Below are positions 1 through 8,460 of a DNA stretch of 64,000 bases, one piece after another. Every line of letters begins with the position of its first letter. Position 1 is the stretch's first letter. A model generated the notes under the pieces. That model ran no database searches. It saw only the letters and a list, made by a program, of their open reading frames with translations, and had not been told where the DNA came from. This DNA is from Miltochrista miniata (Eukaryota; Arthropoda; Insecta; Lepidoptera; Erebidae). The stretch covers positions 18,352,001 through 18,416,000 of the forward strand of contig OW121771.1 of the NCBI GenBank assembly GCA_933228765.1. Reading direction: 5' to 3'. The position numbers and the translations under genes were made by a program.

Positions 1-171
1 ATACAATGGCGTACTTATTAGTTAAAGGCGCACCCGTCATTTATTTTCGTCATTTATAAAAACAATTATGATGACGTCATCAACTCTACAACCACTCGAG
101 ATTTTGACAGGTACCTTGAGCCACACAGCATTGGCGTTTGTGCGGAAAAGTAAGTAAAGGGATTCTATTAG

Positions 172-275
172 CTGCCAGTGGTGTAACTGGTGGTACTACT
201 TTGATTTCTATTCATGGACCTGTCTCGCAAGTGCCTATGTATTACGATTATGCGGAATAGATGTTTTTTTGAGTT
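172..275 (+). repeat. 3' end of a dispersed 'GAGTTTCTTGCC' lepidopteran repeat
   Basis: The segment runs from the GGTGGTACTACTTTG area through 'ATTCATGGACCTGTCTCGCAAG' type sequence to an AATAGATG/TTTTT tail. It matches the ends of the copies at 36965-37210 and 26840-26980. In those fuller copies it is preceded by GAGTTTCTTGCCAGTTCTT. It is probably a LINE or SINE 3' end, but no coding sequence is left here. Confidence 0.5.
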
Positions 276-284
276 ATCTTTTTG

Positions 285-430
285 AATTTTGAGTCGGATG
301 CGTATAGCCCACCTGCTGAAATGTGATCACCGTAGCCCATGGACGTTTGTAACACCGGAGGTGCTACCCTCGAACTGTCGATCCTGCAGAAACCTTCTAA
401 GACCCCTTTAAAAGAACAAAAAAGACCAAG
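285..430 (-). repeat. family-A LINE 3' end, degenerate
   Basis: Read on the minus strand this matches the last codons and 3' UTR of the family-A LINE at 10985-12900. The segment encodes a decayed form of the RGLRRFLQ...VANVHRLR terminus, followed by the CACC/GGTGG region of the 3' UTR. It is a short 5'-truncated relic with substitutions and no coding capacity. Confidence 0.6.
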
Positions 431-639
431 CTCTGAACAAAAGCGCAATTCGGTTGCAAGCATGCCGGACAAGTCAACTGGCCGCTCTGCGTAAGCAAGG
501 AGACTGGCACACACCGGTCTCGCCGCTTATGCAACCAGCGCAGCGGCCAGTTGACTCGCACACACATGCCTGGCGAGTTAGTTGTGATGCAACCGATTCA
601 CGTGTTTGTTCTGATCTTGTTCTCTGTCCGTTTACTTAC

Positions 640-860
640 TAGAGGACGTCACGCGGTTAAACCCGCATAGCTCCCGTTACCGTGGGAATATGGGAATAAA
701 ATATAGCCTATGTATGTTACTCAGGGTGAATGTAGCTTTCCAATGGTAATATTTTTTTGAAATCGGTACAGTAGTTTTTGAGTTTATTCATTTCAAACAT
801 ACACACACACACGCACACAAAAATACATTTTTTCCTCTTTATAATATTAGTGTAGATGAA
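640..860 (+). repeat. RTE-like 3' fragment with AC-rich stretch
   Basis: The segment includes 'CCCGTTACCGTGGGAATATGGG', 'AATAAAATATAGCC' and 'GAAATCGGTACAGTAG'. It resembles the better preserved 'CTAGCTGATGCCCGCAGCTTCGCCC' repeats at 10618-10850 and 39225-39450. A short CA/AC run lies around 803-822. It abuts the RLE-retroelement remnant that starts near 860. Confidence 0.45.
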
Positions 861-2165
861 TTAGAATTTCAGTTGCTTTGAGACTTGGCGTCACGCTTTG
901 CGCTCCACATCGATGCCCCTGCGGTTTTAACGTTGACACTTTGGGGCATCATGGTCTTTCATGTTTACAGAGCGCAGGCCGCTTCTCACGCCACGCTGCG
1001 CTGAACGACATCATCCGCCGTGCTCTTGCCACCGCTAATGTGCCTGCGCTCTTAAGGTGGCTTCTCACGGCGCGTGATATCACAAGTCGCGCCGCGCCGA
1101 GCCGATTTGTGCGCGCGAGCATGCGCAAACAGGCGAGCACGCGCTACCCGTTCTCACGGCGCGCGTAGGAGCGCGTCGACGCGGCGCACTTGGTCCCGCC
1201 GCAGCGAGGTCGACACTTCAGTCCGAGACACGCATCTTTTAATTTACTTTGTATTCTAACCCAGGAATCGTGCTGGTCGTTCCTATTTTTGTGTTCAGAA
1301 CTTTTGGAATTCCATAACGCTGATTCGCTTTCGAATAATATAATGAATTCGGAAATAGTTTCGTTTGTCCACTCCATAATTAAATAATCACAGTACCTAA
1401 TTACTTACTGACGCTTGCACTTGTCGAAACGAAATGATTTATTGGCCGATGCATCGCTCCCTCACCGACACCCCGCGCCACGCGCCACCCCGCGCGCGCA
1501 CGAGTCACCACGAGTGCGCGCGCGCCGCGCCAGCCCGCGCCTTTGAAGTTACCGACTTCGATCGGATAGGACGCGCCTGCTCGCGCCAGCCCGCGTCCCC
1601 TCGAGCCATTCCCTTCACACGGCGCGTAGGCTCGACCTGGCGCGGCGCGACTTGTGATATCACGCGCCGTGAGAAGCCACCATTAGAGCCAAACGGCGTT
1701 TTCAGGGACGATGGCAAGAGACCGGATGGTATAACTTTGATACCGTGGGAGATGGGTCGGGTGCTGGTGCGGGATGCAACTTGTGTTGACACTCTAGCCC
1801 CGTCCCATATTCCTAAAACAAAATTAAAAGCCAGTGCAGCAGCGGAAGCGGCTGAAGATATTAAAATTAATAAATATAAGGGTCTCGACTCATCGTCTCG
1901 TTTTTGTCCAGTCGGTGTCGAGACCCTAGGTCCATGGGGTCCCAATGCGCAAAAAATTTTCAAGAATTTGAAAAAGCGCCTTGTGGAGTCAACTGGTGAC
2001 CCAAGGGCTGGCAGTTTTCTCGCTCAACGAATAGGTATTGCTATTCAAAGGGGGAATGCTACTAGTCTTTTCGGCACAATGCCACGGGGGCCTTATTTAG
2101 GTTCAGTTTAGATAGTAATCATGTAAATATAGATATGTAATAATTATGTTTCTCTGTAATTTTTA
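860..2165 (+). pseudogene. C-terminal remnant of an RLE-type retrotransposon (split by a TIR element)
   Basis: This is a 5'-truncated copy of the single-ORF retroelement at 31235-35356. The first piece (about 868-1054) encodes the C-terminal zinc knuckle with identical spacing (C-x-C-x8-H-x4-C) and the RH..LNDIIRRA block. The second piece (about 1680-2111) encodes the restriction-like endonuclease: GKRPDG, then WEMGR..VRDATC, and the closing IAIQRGNA segment. The pieces are separated by a 628-bp inverted-repeat element, and removing it restores the reading frame. A 3' UTR follows to about 2165, with an AATAAA at 2169. The RT domain is absent, so the copy is dead. Protein divergence from the 32-kb copy is substantial, so it is either an old copy or a sister family. 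Confidence 0.8.
1055..1682. mobile_element. Harbinger-like non-autonomous TIR element, TTA duplication
   Basis: The two ends are inverted copies for about 43 bp. The left end reads GGTGGCTTCTCACGGCGCGT and continues through TGATATCA; the right end is its reverse complement. TTA lies on both sides (1052-1054 and 1683-1685). The interrupted host ORF, compared with the paralogue at 34.85 kb, is restored exactly when element plus one TTA is removed. A 3-bp TTA/TAA duplication is characteristic of PIF/Harbinger. A 2-bp TA duplication would fit equally well arithmetically. The interior is extremely CpG-rich and has no transposase, so this is a MITE-like element. Confidence 0.75.
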
Positions 2166-2194
2166 ACAATAAATGTATTTTGTGTATATGTGGA

Positions 2195-2290
2195 AAAACC
2201 TCATATTGGAGACTGAAGGCAGGAAGATCATTCCACAACCAAAGCGTGTTCAAGAGACGGCCACATCGACTTATAAAATACTCTCTCACT
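2195..2290 (-). repeat. possible family-A LINE fragment (LWNDLP region)
   Basis: On the minus strand the stretch around 2220-2245 matches the conserved LRLWNDLPA coding block of family A (compare 11190-11215). It is a tiny, decayed piece. The flanking 2290-2520 is AT-rich, and I see nothing recognisable in it. Confidence 0.35.
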
Positions 2291-2534
2291 TAAAGAGCCT
2301 TTCATTTAAAATCTTAGTGCTATTCAATAAATTTCTATTTTAACTCAATTACAAGCAATTTCTGAGAATTACAACAAGACGTGACTAGAGTCTTCGTTTA
2401 AATGAATTTAGCAATAAATTGATTGAAGTTGTACCTATATTAGGCATAATGAAATTTTCTCCTATTTCGTCTAATAATAATAAAGAGTTGTTTTTGTCGT
2501 GATTACGTCTTATTCTTCACATTAGTGCCGTGAA

Positions 2535-2880
2535 AGCCCCGTGAACAGGCGTGAACATGAATGTGGACGGTTTTCACGTGCGTTCGCGTCTGTTCACCGA
2601 TCAGAGGGGCAAGTGCGAGTTCCGGCAAGCGCCTGTCGACATTCACGGGTGAGCGCGTTATTGCCTCATTGCCGATTTATATGGAAGCGAGACACGCCAC
2701 ACGTTTACAGCTAGGTGGCAGAATCTCGATTTTATACGAATTGGCGCGCCGTGAATGTCGACAAGCTCACGCAAAAACTCGCACTTGCCCCTCAGAGTAT
2801 TTTGTCCCGCGACGAAGGAATCGCGCCTCCTTCGCGCGGCGTTCACGCGTACACATCCACATTCACGGCTTCTCCATAGA
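2535..2880. mobile_element. outer imperfect palindromic MITE
   Basis: Sequence left of the inner MITE ('GAATGTGGACGG..CACGTGCGTTCGCG') is an imperfect inverted copy of sequence to its right ('CGCGCGGCGTTCACGCGTAC..CACATTCACGG'). This suggests an older palindromic element that later received the inner MITE near its centre. The ends and target duplication could not be fixed by eye. Confidence 0.4.
2605..2792. mobile_element. AGGGGCAAGTGCGAGTT MITE, copy 1
   Basis: This is a 188-bp near-palindrome with ends AGGGGCAAGTGCGAGTT and its reverse complement. The inverted homology continues inward through GTCGACATTCACG. CAG lies on each side, which may be a 3-bp target duplication. A second copy lies at 19459-19639, which establishes it as a mobile family. 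It contains no coding sequence. Confidence 0.7.
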
Positions 2881-2959
2881 GAGTCTAAAATGAATTTGAC
2901 ATATAAATGATTGTAACTGTCTTTACAAATAAATTCCAATATTCATACAAATAAATATA

Positions 2960-3305
2960 GGAACCTTGATCGGTTACTACGACGTATTTCAGTCATCCAC
3001 CATTTTCTTTTTATCAACGCTTTTGAATAACTTTCTCGTTTTGGCCACAGCAAACAAAGTTATTGCAGCAGCAGCTTCTACGTCCATTTCGCGGCGGGCT
3101 TCACGTACGAATGAGAGCATTCTCGTAATTCACGGCACCAGTGTGGAGTCGGCATATAAATCAATAAAGGCACGGCTGCAAACACTACAACGTTGTGTCA
3201 CCTTCTGCTTGGGCCGAGCACGTGAGCGTACAATCCAGAGCATGGAACGATCGATAGAGCGAAGCGGCATTATCGCCCTAATGGACTCCAGAGACGGTCA
3301 ATAAT
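2960..3305. other. unassigned segment with a short minus-strand ORF start
   Basis: I cannot assign a gene here. On the minus strand, 3083 down to 2985 encodes about 32 residues rich in A, K and R before a stop, and the plus strand has a 112-codon ORF with no domain I recognise. The alanine- then lysine-rich start loosely recalls the N-terminus of Harbinger-type proteins, but that is weak. 3305-3790 is AT-rich with no recognised feature. Confidence 0.2.
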
Positions 3306-3793
3306 GATCAATATCTTGACATCAATAAAATATATCATATCGTATGAAAGTAGCTTCAGTGTGCGTGCATTCCTTGCACGTGTGTGTGCATTACGTGTAT
3401 ACTCGGGACTTGTCAAGTCATATTTTACTCTATACATCGTGATAGGCATCATAGAGTGGATTTCGGGATAGACCTAGAGATAAAAGTTACTGAACAATTT
3501 AGATAATATTTATAAGAAAGACTTTCCAGCTTATACATAAAAATCCTAAAATAATTCATTGTTATCTTGCTACGTTGGAGTAACGTTTTTAATATATGTT
3601 TAAACTGTTAGCTAAGCAAAATTGAATTACGGCACAGCTTATCGAGTTTTCATGCTTAAGAATCTTTAGAAAATACATTTTTTAATCTTAAAAGTTGGTA
3701 CAGTTTTGACATAAAAATTTTGAGGTGCTCATCCTATTCATTGATTATGCTGTAAAAAATATCTTAATAAGTTAAAATTCTTATTGTTGAAAT

Positions 3794-3832
3794 CCTCATG
3801 AATGCTATACCGACTAAAACCACACAATTTCT
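3794..3832 (-). repeat. R1-clade LINE 3' UTR scrap
   Basis: 'CCTCATGAATGCTATACCGACTAAAACCACAC' type sequence is the reverse complement of the terminal part of the R1-family 3' UTR seen intact at 36570-36612. Only about 40 bp can be matched. The next 120 bp is unassigned. Confidence 0.4.
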
Positions 3833-4095
3833 GTCAAACTGCTTGGTCCTGCCTCCCTTAACTCCCTAAGGCCTTGGAAGTATGTCCCAGGGTTCTCGGC
3901 AGATTTTGCCCCCTACGGGAACTACGGGCCTTTGGGTGCTGTAGTGTTTGTTATATAATATTGAATTTTACAGTTCAAATTTCACAAAGAGGTCACTTAT
4001 CCCAGGGCCCGCTATTAGGAAATATGCATACGAAATATGCATAATATTAGGAGAATGCTTACAGAATACTGAGCCAGTGGAGCTACAAATGCTTG

Positions 4096-4480
4096 CAGTA
4101 TAAATATACATACATATAGTCACGCCTTTATCCCCGAAGGAGTAGGTAGAGGCACAGTATACGCCCATTTTTCACCTTATAGTTTTATGTCCCACGTAAT
4201 AGGTGGTGAGCCTATTGCCGTGGTGAAATGGACAGGCGCAGGTCGCTGTGACCCGCAGTTAAAAATTTTCAAGCCGTCCATAAGGCCTTCGACTTGGCTT
4301 AACGATAATCAATTTACTAACAACCGAGTTTCATTTGAGTTTTCCTTCTCACGCAATGGATTTTTTTGCGTAAGTGTTCCCTTAGTCGCCTCTTACGACA
4401 CCCTCGGGATGTACTGCGGTGGCGACATTTTGTACTCTTACCCGTCGCAACCCGGGACCCCATCGCCACACGGGGCAGTA
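4096..4480 (-). mobile_element. SINE, type B (shared-tail family), nearly full length
   Basis: On the minus strand it starts near 4480 with GGCGATGGGGTCCCGGGTTG, passes the AGAGTACAAAATGTCGCCAC block, and continues through TTAAGCCAAGTCGAAGGCC and CACCACGGCAATAGGCTCACC. It ends with CTTCGGGGATAAAGGCGTGA and a (TATG)n tail at 4096. The second half is shared with the 5S-headed SINE at 22003-22395. A related copy lies at 44452-44825. The GGGTTGCGACGGG stretch could be a decayed tRNA B box. It is transcribed by Pol III by inference only. Confidence 0.65.
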
Positions 4481-4499
4481 TTCTATCATAAAAAAATCA

Positions 4500-4998
4500 A
4501 ACATATCCAATCCAATATGACAGACTCGATTACGAACATAATGTTCCAATTTACGAACACAAATTTTTGAGTGCTCAATTTGGTCATAAACTCTGCTTGC
4601 ATCATAAATATAATCAAACCTGTGAAATTCCCCTTAGGGTAATAAATTCGGGAGTAATCTGTTGCGCAAACGAACGGATAACCACATTGTCATAAGCTAC
4701 CATTTTGGTGCGAGTAGTAGAATAAAAAGATGTAGGTAGTATCAATAATTTTAAAATATTATTTTACAACCTGATATATGGGTTCTTCAAGCGACGCTAG
4801 AATAGAAAAAACACATTATTGGGCAGCCAATTTGAGAGCTACTGTCCATAACCTTGAGTTTTTCTGGCCTACAATTTGAAAAGTGCCGCCATGGCTTCCA
4901 TCTTCATCTTCCATGGCTGTCAAATTTTTATCGAGCCGATATATAAAAAAGTAGGTATATCCTGCTATATGGATTATATTTTTGGTAACCACTTTACG
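4500..4998. other. AT-rich spacer, nothing recognised
   Basis: No ORF, inverted repeat or match to the window's repeat families was found by eye. It probably contains decayed repeats. Confidence 0.5.
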
Positions 4999-5075
4999 TT
5001 TGGGAGTCCTGGGACATCCTTCCGAGGGCTTACTCGTGGCTCCCGATCATAGTCTGTAGTGTGTTACGTGAGTGA
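4999..5075 (+). repeat. R1-clade 3' UTR fragment
   Basis: GGGAGTCCTGGGACATCCTT followed by CCGAGGGCTTACTCGTGGCTC matches the R1-family 3' UTR at 36475-36530 and 43915-43945. The terminal ACGTTAAAA part is missing. 5076-5690 is unassigned AT-rich sequence. Confidence 0.5.
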
Positions 5076-5689
5076 CAAGCCGCACTGCGAATAGCAATCG
5101 AACCGCATTGATGGGTACTTAGATCGCAATAATTAAAGTTGTCATTACGAATATTGTCTCGTGAAAAGGTATAGAGCTTTCGGTTTTGATGTGATCGCCT
5201 TTTCTGGCCGGAGTATACTCCTCAAGGGTCAAAAAATATCTCACTCGGTTCCTGCGCACAGCTAAGCAAATTTGACTGGATCGTGGAGTAAACAGACTAG
5301 ACGCTAAGATGTGAAATAAATTAAAGCGCTACAAATCCTTTTTCAACCGTTAAATTTTAAAGCTTAATTCCGTTGCAAGGTAACAACAATGTTGATGGCC
5401 GTTTGGGGCTATTTGGCAGTAATTTGGGGCTATTACGGGGTCGTTTATATTAATTGGAATGGCATATATAATGAGGCTGAATTTCAGTGTTAAACGATTT
5501 ACATTAAAGGGATTGTTGCGTTTTGTAAGGCATTTCCTGCCTCAGTGGCATAGTAGATGCGACTGCCGCGCTTAAGTCTCTAGTTGGAATACGAGTACTG
5601 GATCGGTACAAATATTTGTGTGTGTATTTGTTTCGGAATTTGAGTATTCTCTATGTTAAAATAAAACTAAGATTTTCAATGGTCTACAT

Positions 5690-5850
5690 TCTATAGCACA
5701 AGCTTACATTAGCTTGATTAGGGCTAGGTGGTGTATGAGAATTTGCTAATAGTATTTCGTTACTGGAGAGATCGCATTTTATTCCCGTTCCCACTTCTTA
5801 TGGGAGCTTATTCCCGGTAAAGAAAGTAGCGTGTATTTCTCTAAGCTATA
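5690..5850 (+). repeat. SINE-tail and RTE-like scraps
   Basis: At 5690-5760, 'TAGCACAAGCTTACATTAGCTTG' matches the tail of the tRNA-derived SINE at 20195-20446. At 5785-5850, 'TTCCCGTTCCCACTTCTTATGGGAGC' matches the RTE-like repeat. Both are short relics. Confidence 0.45.
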
Positions 5851-5894
5851 ATTCCTTTAGCCGTTAAAGTGTGAAAGAGAAACAATTATTTAGC

Positions 5895-6075
5895 CATCCT
5901 GATCAACTGAAGTCCTGCATCGCGATATGAAAGTTCTCGCAACAAAGATTAGATAAATCCTGCATCGCGATATCAGAGTTCTCACGGCGAGGAATGATAT
6001 AACCAACAGTCCAACATTAACCGTTGGGCTTCGGCACGCCAGGCGCAATTACCTAGCCTGGTTGGAGGATCATTC
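5895..6075 (+). repeat. unclassified repeat with internal GCATCGCGATAT direct repeats, copy 1
   Basis: This is highly similar to 37416-37600 over about 175 bp. Inside, 'TCCTGCATCGCGATAT' followed by AGTTCTC occurs twice about 50 bp apart. A partial third relative lies at 7175-7290. It ends with GCCAGGCGCAATTACCTAGCC..GGAGGATC. The superfamily is unknown, and the two good copies show it is dispersed. Confidence 0.6.
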
Positions 6076-6087
6076 CAAACCCTTCCT

Positions 6088-6225
6088 GCACATATACATC
6101 CCAAGACCTGCGGATATCCCTCCGAGGGCTTACCTGGGGCTCCCAATCGTAGGCAGTACGGTAGGGAACGTGTAAATGGGTCGGGCATAGCATCCATGAT
6201 GGATTTTCCACACGTTAATAAAAAC
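6088..6225 (+). repeat. R1-clade LINE 3' UTR copy
   Basis: A 5'-truncated copy of the R1-family 3' UTR. It holds CCGAGGGCTTACCTGGGGCTC, then GGCATAGCATCCATGATGGA, and ends at CACACGTTAATAAAAAC. This is the expected outcome of incomplete target-primed reverse transcription. Confidence 0.65.
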
Positions 6226-6309
6226 ACATCCCCAGAAACGTTCGCATTTAAAGTTTTATTAGTAAACTTTCTCTCGTTTTATGTTGATGATCTAAGCTCT
6301 AAGGAATAT

Positions 6310-6385
6310 CGAGAGAACTCGGGTGGGAGAGTTCTCTTCCGTTCCAGCCCCGCCGCCTCTTTCACGAAACGAGTCATACCTTCCA
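6310..6385 (-). pseudogene. R1-clade ORF2 C-terminal scrap
   Basis: The minus strand encodes a decayed match to the R1 C-terminus at 39808-39860 (VKE.AG.ER.RTLPPEF). It has no upstream coding sequence. Confidence 0.5.
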
Positions 6386-6429
6386 AAAGGAATCGGTGAA
6401 ACATGAGACAACCTTGGTGGGCTGTTCTA

Positions 6430-6840
6430 ACACTTTACGAAAAAAAAAGAAGAATGGCTTTTTTCATCCTGGAACAAAGTTCTATGTGAGATGACAAGGA
6501 GAATGTCACCACACGGCCAGGCCTCAGCCATTAGCAGGCATATTAAACAGTTTCAATTGTATTCAAACCTCCAAACAGTACATAAAAATAAACAAGAAGC
6601 CGTGAGACGGTCTCACCCGACTGCCCCTCTCTAAAATGTTTATTGTGAAAGTGAAAATTCAATCCGATTGACGTTGTCATTTTTGTTTTATTACAAACTT
6701 GAACGGATGATCCACGTGACCTAGTGACGTAATTTAATGCAACAGAGTCACAGACTACAGACACAAATCTCGCCATAAGCCCCTCTGCAATCTATTTTAC
6801 AGAGAAAGGCTAAAAGCAAATAAATCTAACCCACCATATA
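6430..6840 (+). repeat. unclassified dispersed repeat 'C', copy 1
   Basis: The segment 6590-6830 matches 21625-21835 closely. Both carry CTCACCCGACT, TTTATTGTGAAAGT, CAATCCGATTGA.GTTGTCAT, GACCTAGTGACGTA and CGCCATAAGCCCC. I found no terminal repeats or coding sequence. It could be a non-autonomous element or part of a longer element. 6840-7170 holds an uncharacterised 74-codon ORF that I do not support as a gene. Confidence 0.5.
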
Positions 6841-7309
6841 ACGTTCTCTTGGAAAAACATGAAGAACTACCCCATTCAAACGGCCAAGTAAATCTAAAAC
6901 ACGTAATATCCACTCCATTCACAGTTGTCACGTTAGAAAACTACATCGAAAACAGAAAAAAAAGTATTACTCTACTTTATCATAGTAACAAATGTCCCGC
7001 AAAAGATCCCGACCATAGAGTAAACGGCTCGGTAGAAGCGAAACTAGAGCAAAGTGTAGATAAGATTATCTAGAGTTATTTATAAAACTAAATCGGACAG
7101 GCCCGAGGAAAATCTTTTCGCCAGATCTGCAAAAAAGTTTTCGTGAAACAATTTTTCAAAAATGTTATGATGCTTTATTCTGTGGCGACCAAAATCACAT
7201 AGCGAAAAGCATATCGAACAACGTCAATAACAAGATTTCTGAATCGCGATACTAAAGTTTTCTCGCTGAAGAATGATTTATAGGTAGTACACAGGATCTA
7301 CCAAACGCC

Positions 7310-7470
7310 TACTGTAAGTATAGGGTTCTTCAAAAGCGGTCTTAAAAGGTTTTTACAGGGTTGGCTGCTTGAGTGCAATGCCTCTAGTGTTGCAAACGTT
7401 AATAAGCTACTGTGACCACCAATACATCGGTGGGCCGTATGATTATATGCCACCTTAGTGGTATGAAAAA
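7310..7470 (+). pseudogene. family-A LINE 3' end, 5'-truncated
   Basis: It encodes the family-A C-terminus (GFFKS.LKRFLQG...VANVNKLL, stop). Two 3' UTR hairpins follow: CCACC..GGTGG at 7417-7434 and CCACCTTAGTGG at 7449-7461. It ends in an A-rich tail. It was probably inserted as a short truncated copy. Confidence 0.65.
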
Positions 7471-7671
7471 AAGTTAGATCTACATCAACTGTTGTCGGAT
7501 GGATATCCTCACCCTTGTTCCTCTATAATTGGATATCAGTAGTAGGTAGAGTAGGTATCATTATATATAGTAGGTGTATATAAAACAACCCTATAGATAT
7601 AGAGGAACAGTTAAATGTCTATTTTCTTCTATACTTTGTAAAATACTTCTAAGATATAAGTGACCAATATC

Positions 7672-7785
7672 GTATCATCCTTCCGAGGGCTTCGCCGGGG
7701 CTCCCAACCACAGGCTGTTGAGCGTGACGTGAGGTTTTTTAGTCGGTAGGAGTCCGGATTTTACCTCCCGTTAAACAAAAAAAAA
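7672..7785 (+). repeat. R1-clade LINE 3' UTR copy with A-tail
   Basis: It starts at ATCCTTCCGAGGGCTTCGCC, contains TTTTTTAGTCGGTAGGAGTC, and ends CCCGTTAAAC followed by an A-run. The 'GGCATAGCATCCATGAGG' block is altered. Confidence 0.6.
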
Positions 7786-7921
7786 AAAGCTACCCGATAT
7801 ACAAGTGACTTCGCGTTCAATCCGTCGATCCGTGAAATAGGAAAATCTGTGCCCCACAGATAAGGATGTTGCCAGATGATGTCGCCAACAAGAAACTAAT
7901 GATGCAAAAATTGTTTCGTTT

Positions 7922-8105
7922 TTAGGATTCCGTACCCAAAGGTTAAAAACGGCAGCTCATTCATGACACTTAACGGTCCATCTGTCCATCACAAACGAGG
8001 CTGTATTTCAAGAACTGTCATAGCTAAAAAACTGTAAATATCACAGATGATGTATTATAAAAAATAATGGCTAAGGGGGGCTCCCTATATTCATCCCATA
8101 CAAAA
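7922..8105 (+). repeat. 'GGTTCCGTA' repeat fragment
   Basis: It carries ATTCCGTACCCAAAGGTTAA, GGCTGTATTTCAAGAACTGTCATAG and CAGATGATGTATTATAAA. These are the signature blocks of the same repeat that hosts the large nest at 29040-36716. It abuts the MITE that begins at 8108. Confidence 0.6.
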
Positions 8106-8107
8106 TA

Positions 8108-8426
8108 CCCCCGGCTTCGTTCAGGATGTATAGGTCGGTAATTTTGTTAATATAGATGAGAAAGATAGTAAAATGAACGGAATTATGGATTACAATATTT
8201 ATATTTTATTTAACTTATTTTTTTTGGACACCGCGGCATCGGTTGACATTTTACTATTACAATAGGCAAGCTCACTCACTTATTCGAAATCAATGGACCT
8301 CAGTCTTGAAATGCTAGGGTCAACCTACTCTTATTATGTAGGGATCCACTATAAACCATTTTTTTAAAATTCTAGTTCTAATAGGATAAATAGGACATAA
8401 AATTTACGACTGACGAAGCCGGGGGG
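8108..8426. mobile_element. TA-flanked MITE, CCCCCGGCTTCG ends
   Basis: It is a 319-bp element. The left end is CCCCCGGCTTCGTTCAG and the right end reverse-complements to CCCCCCGGCTTCGTCAG. TA is present on both sides (8106-8107 and 8427-8428), consistent with the Tc1/mariner superfamily. The AT-rich interior has no ORF. Confidence 0.65.
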
Positions 8427-8460
8427 TACTGTTAGTTTGATAGTATAACTTCACACAATA

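Noticed and set aside
1434..1680. Upstream half of the ORF 1434-2111 as an N-terminal extension of the endonuclease
   Set aside because: That part lies inside the inverted-repeat element; only the codons after about 1680 match the RLE protein.
2966..3304. 112-codon plus-strand ORF
   Set aside because: No domain or homologue recognised; composition and context suggest chance reading through repeat-derived DNA.
5895..6075. Possible CRISPR-type repeats (two CGCGATAT motifs)
   Set aside because: Only two imperfect motifs inside a dispersed repeat that recurs at 37.4 kb.
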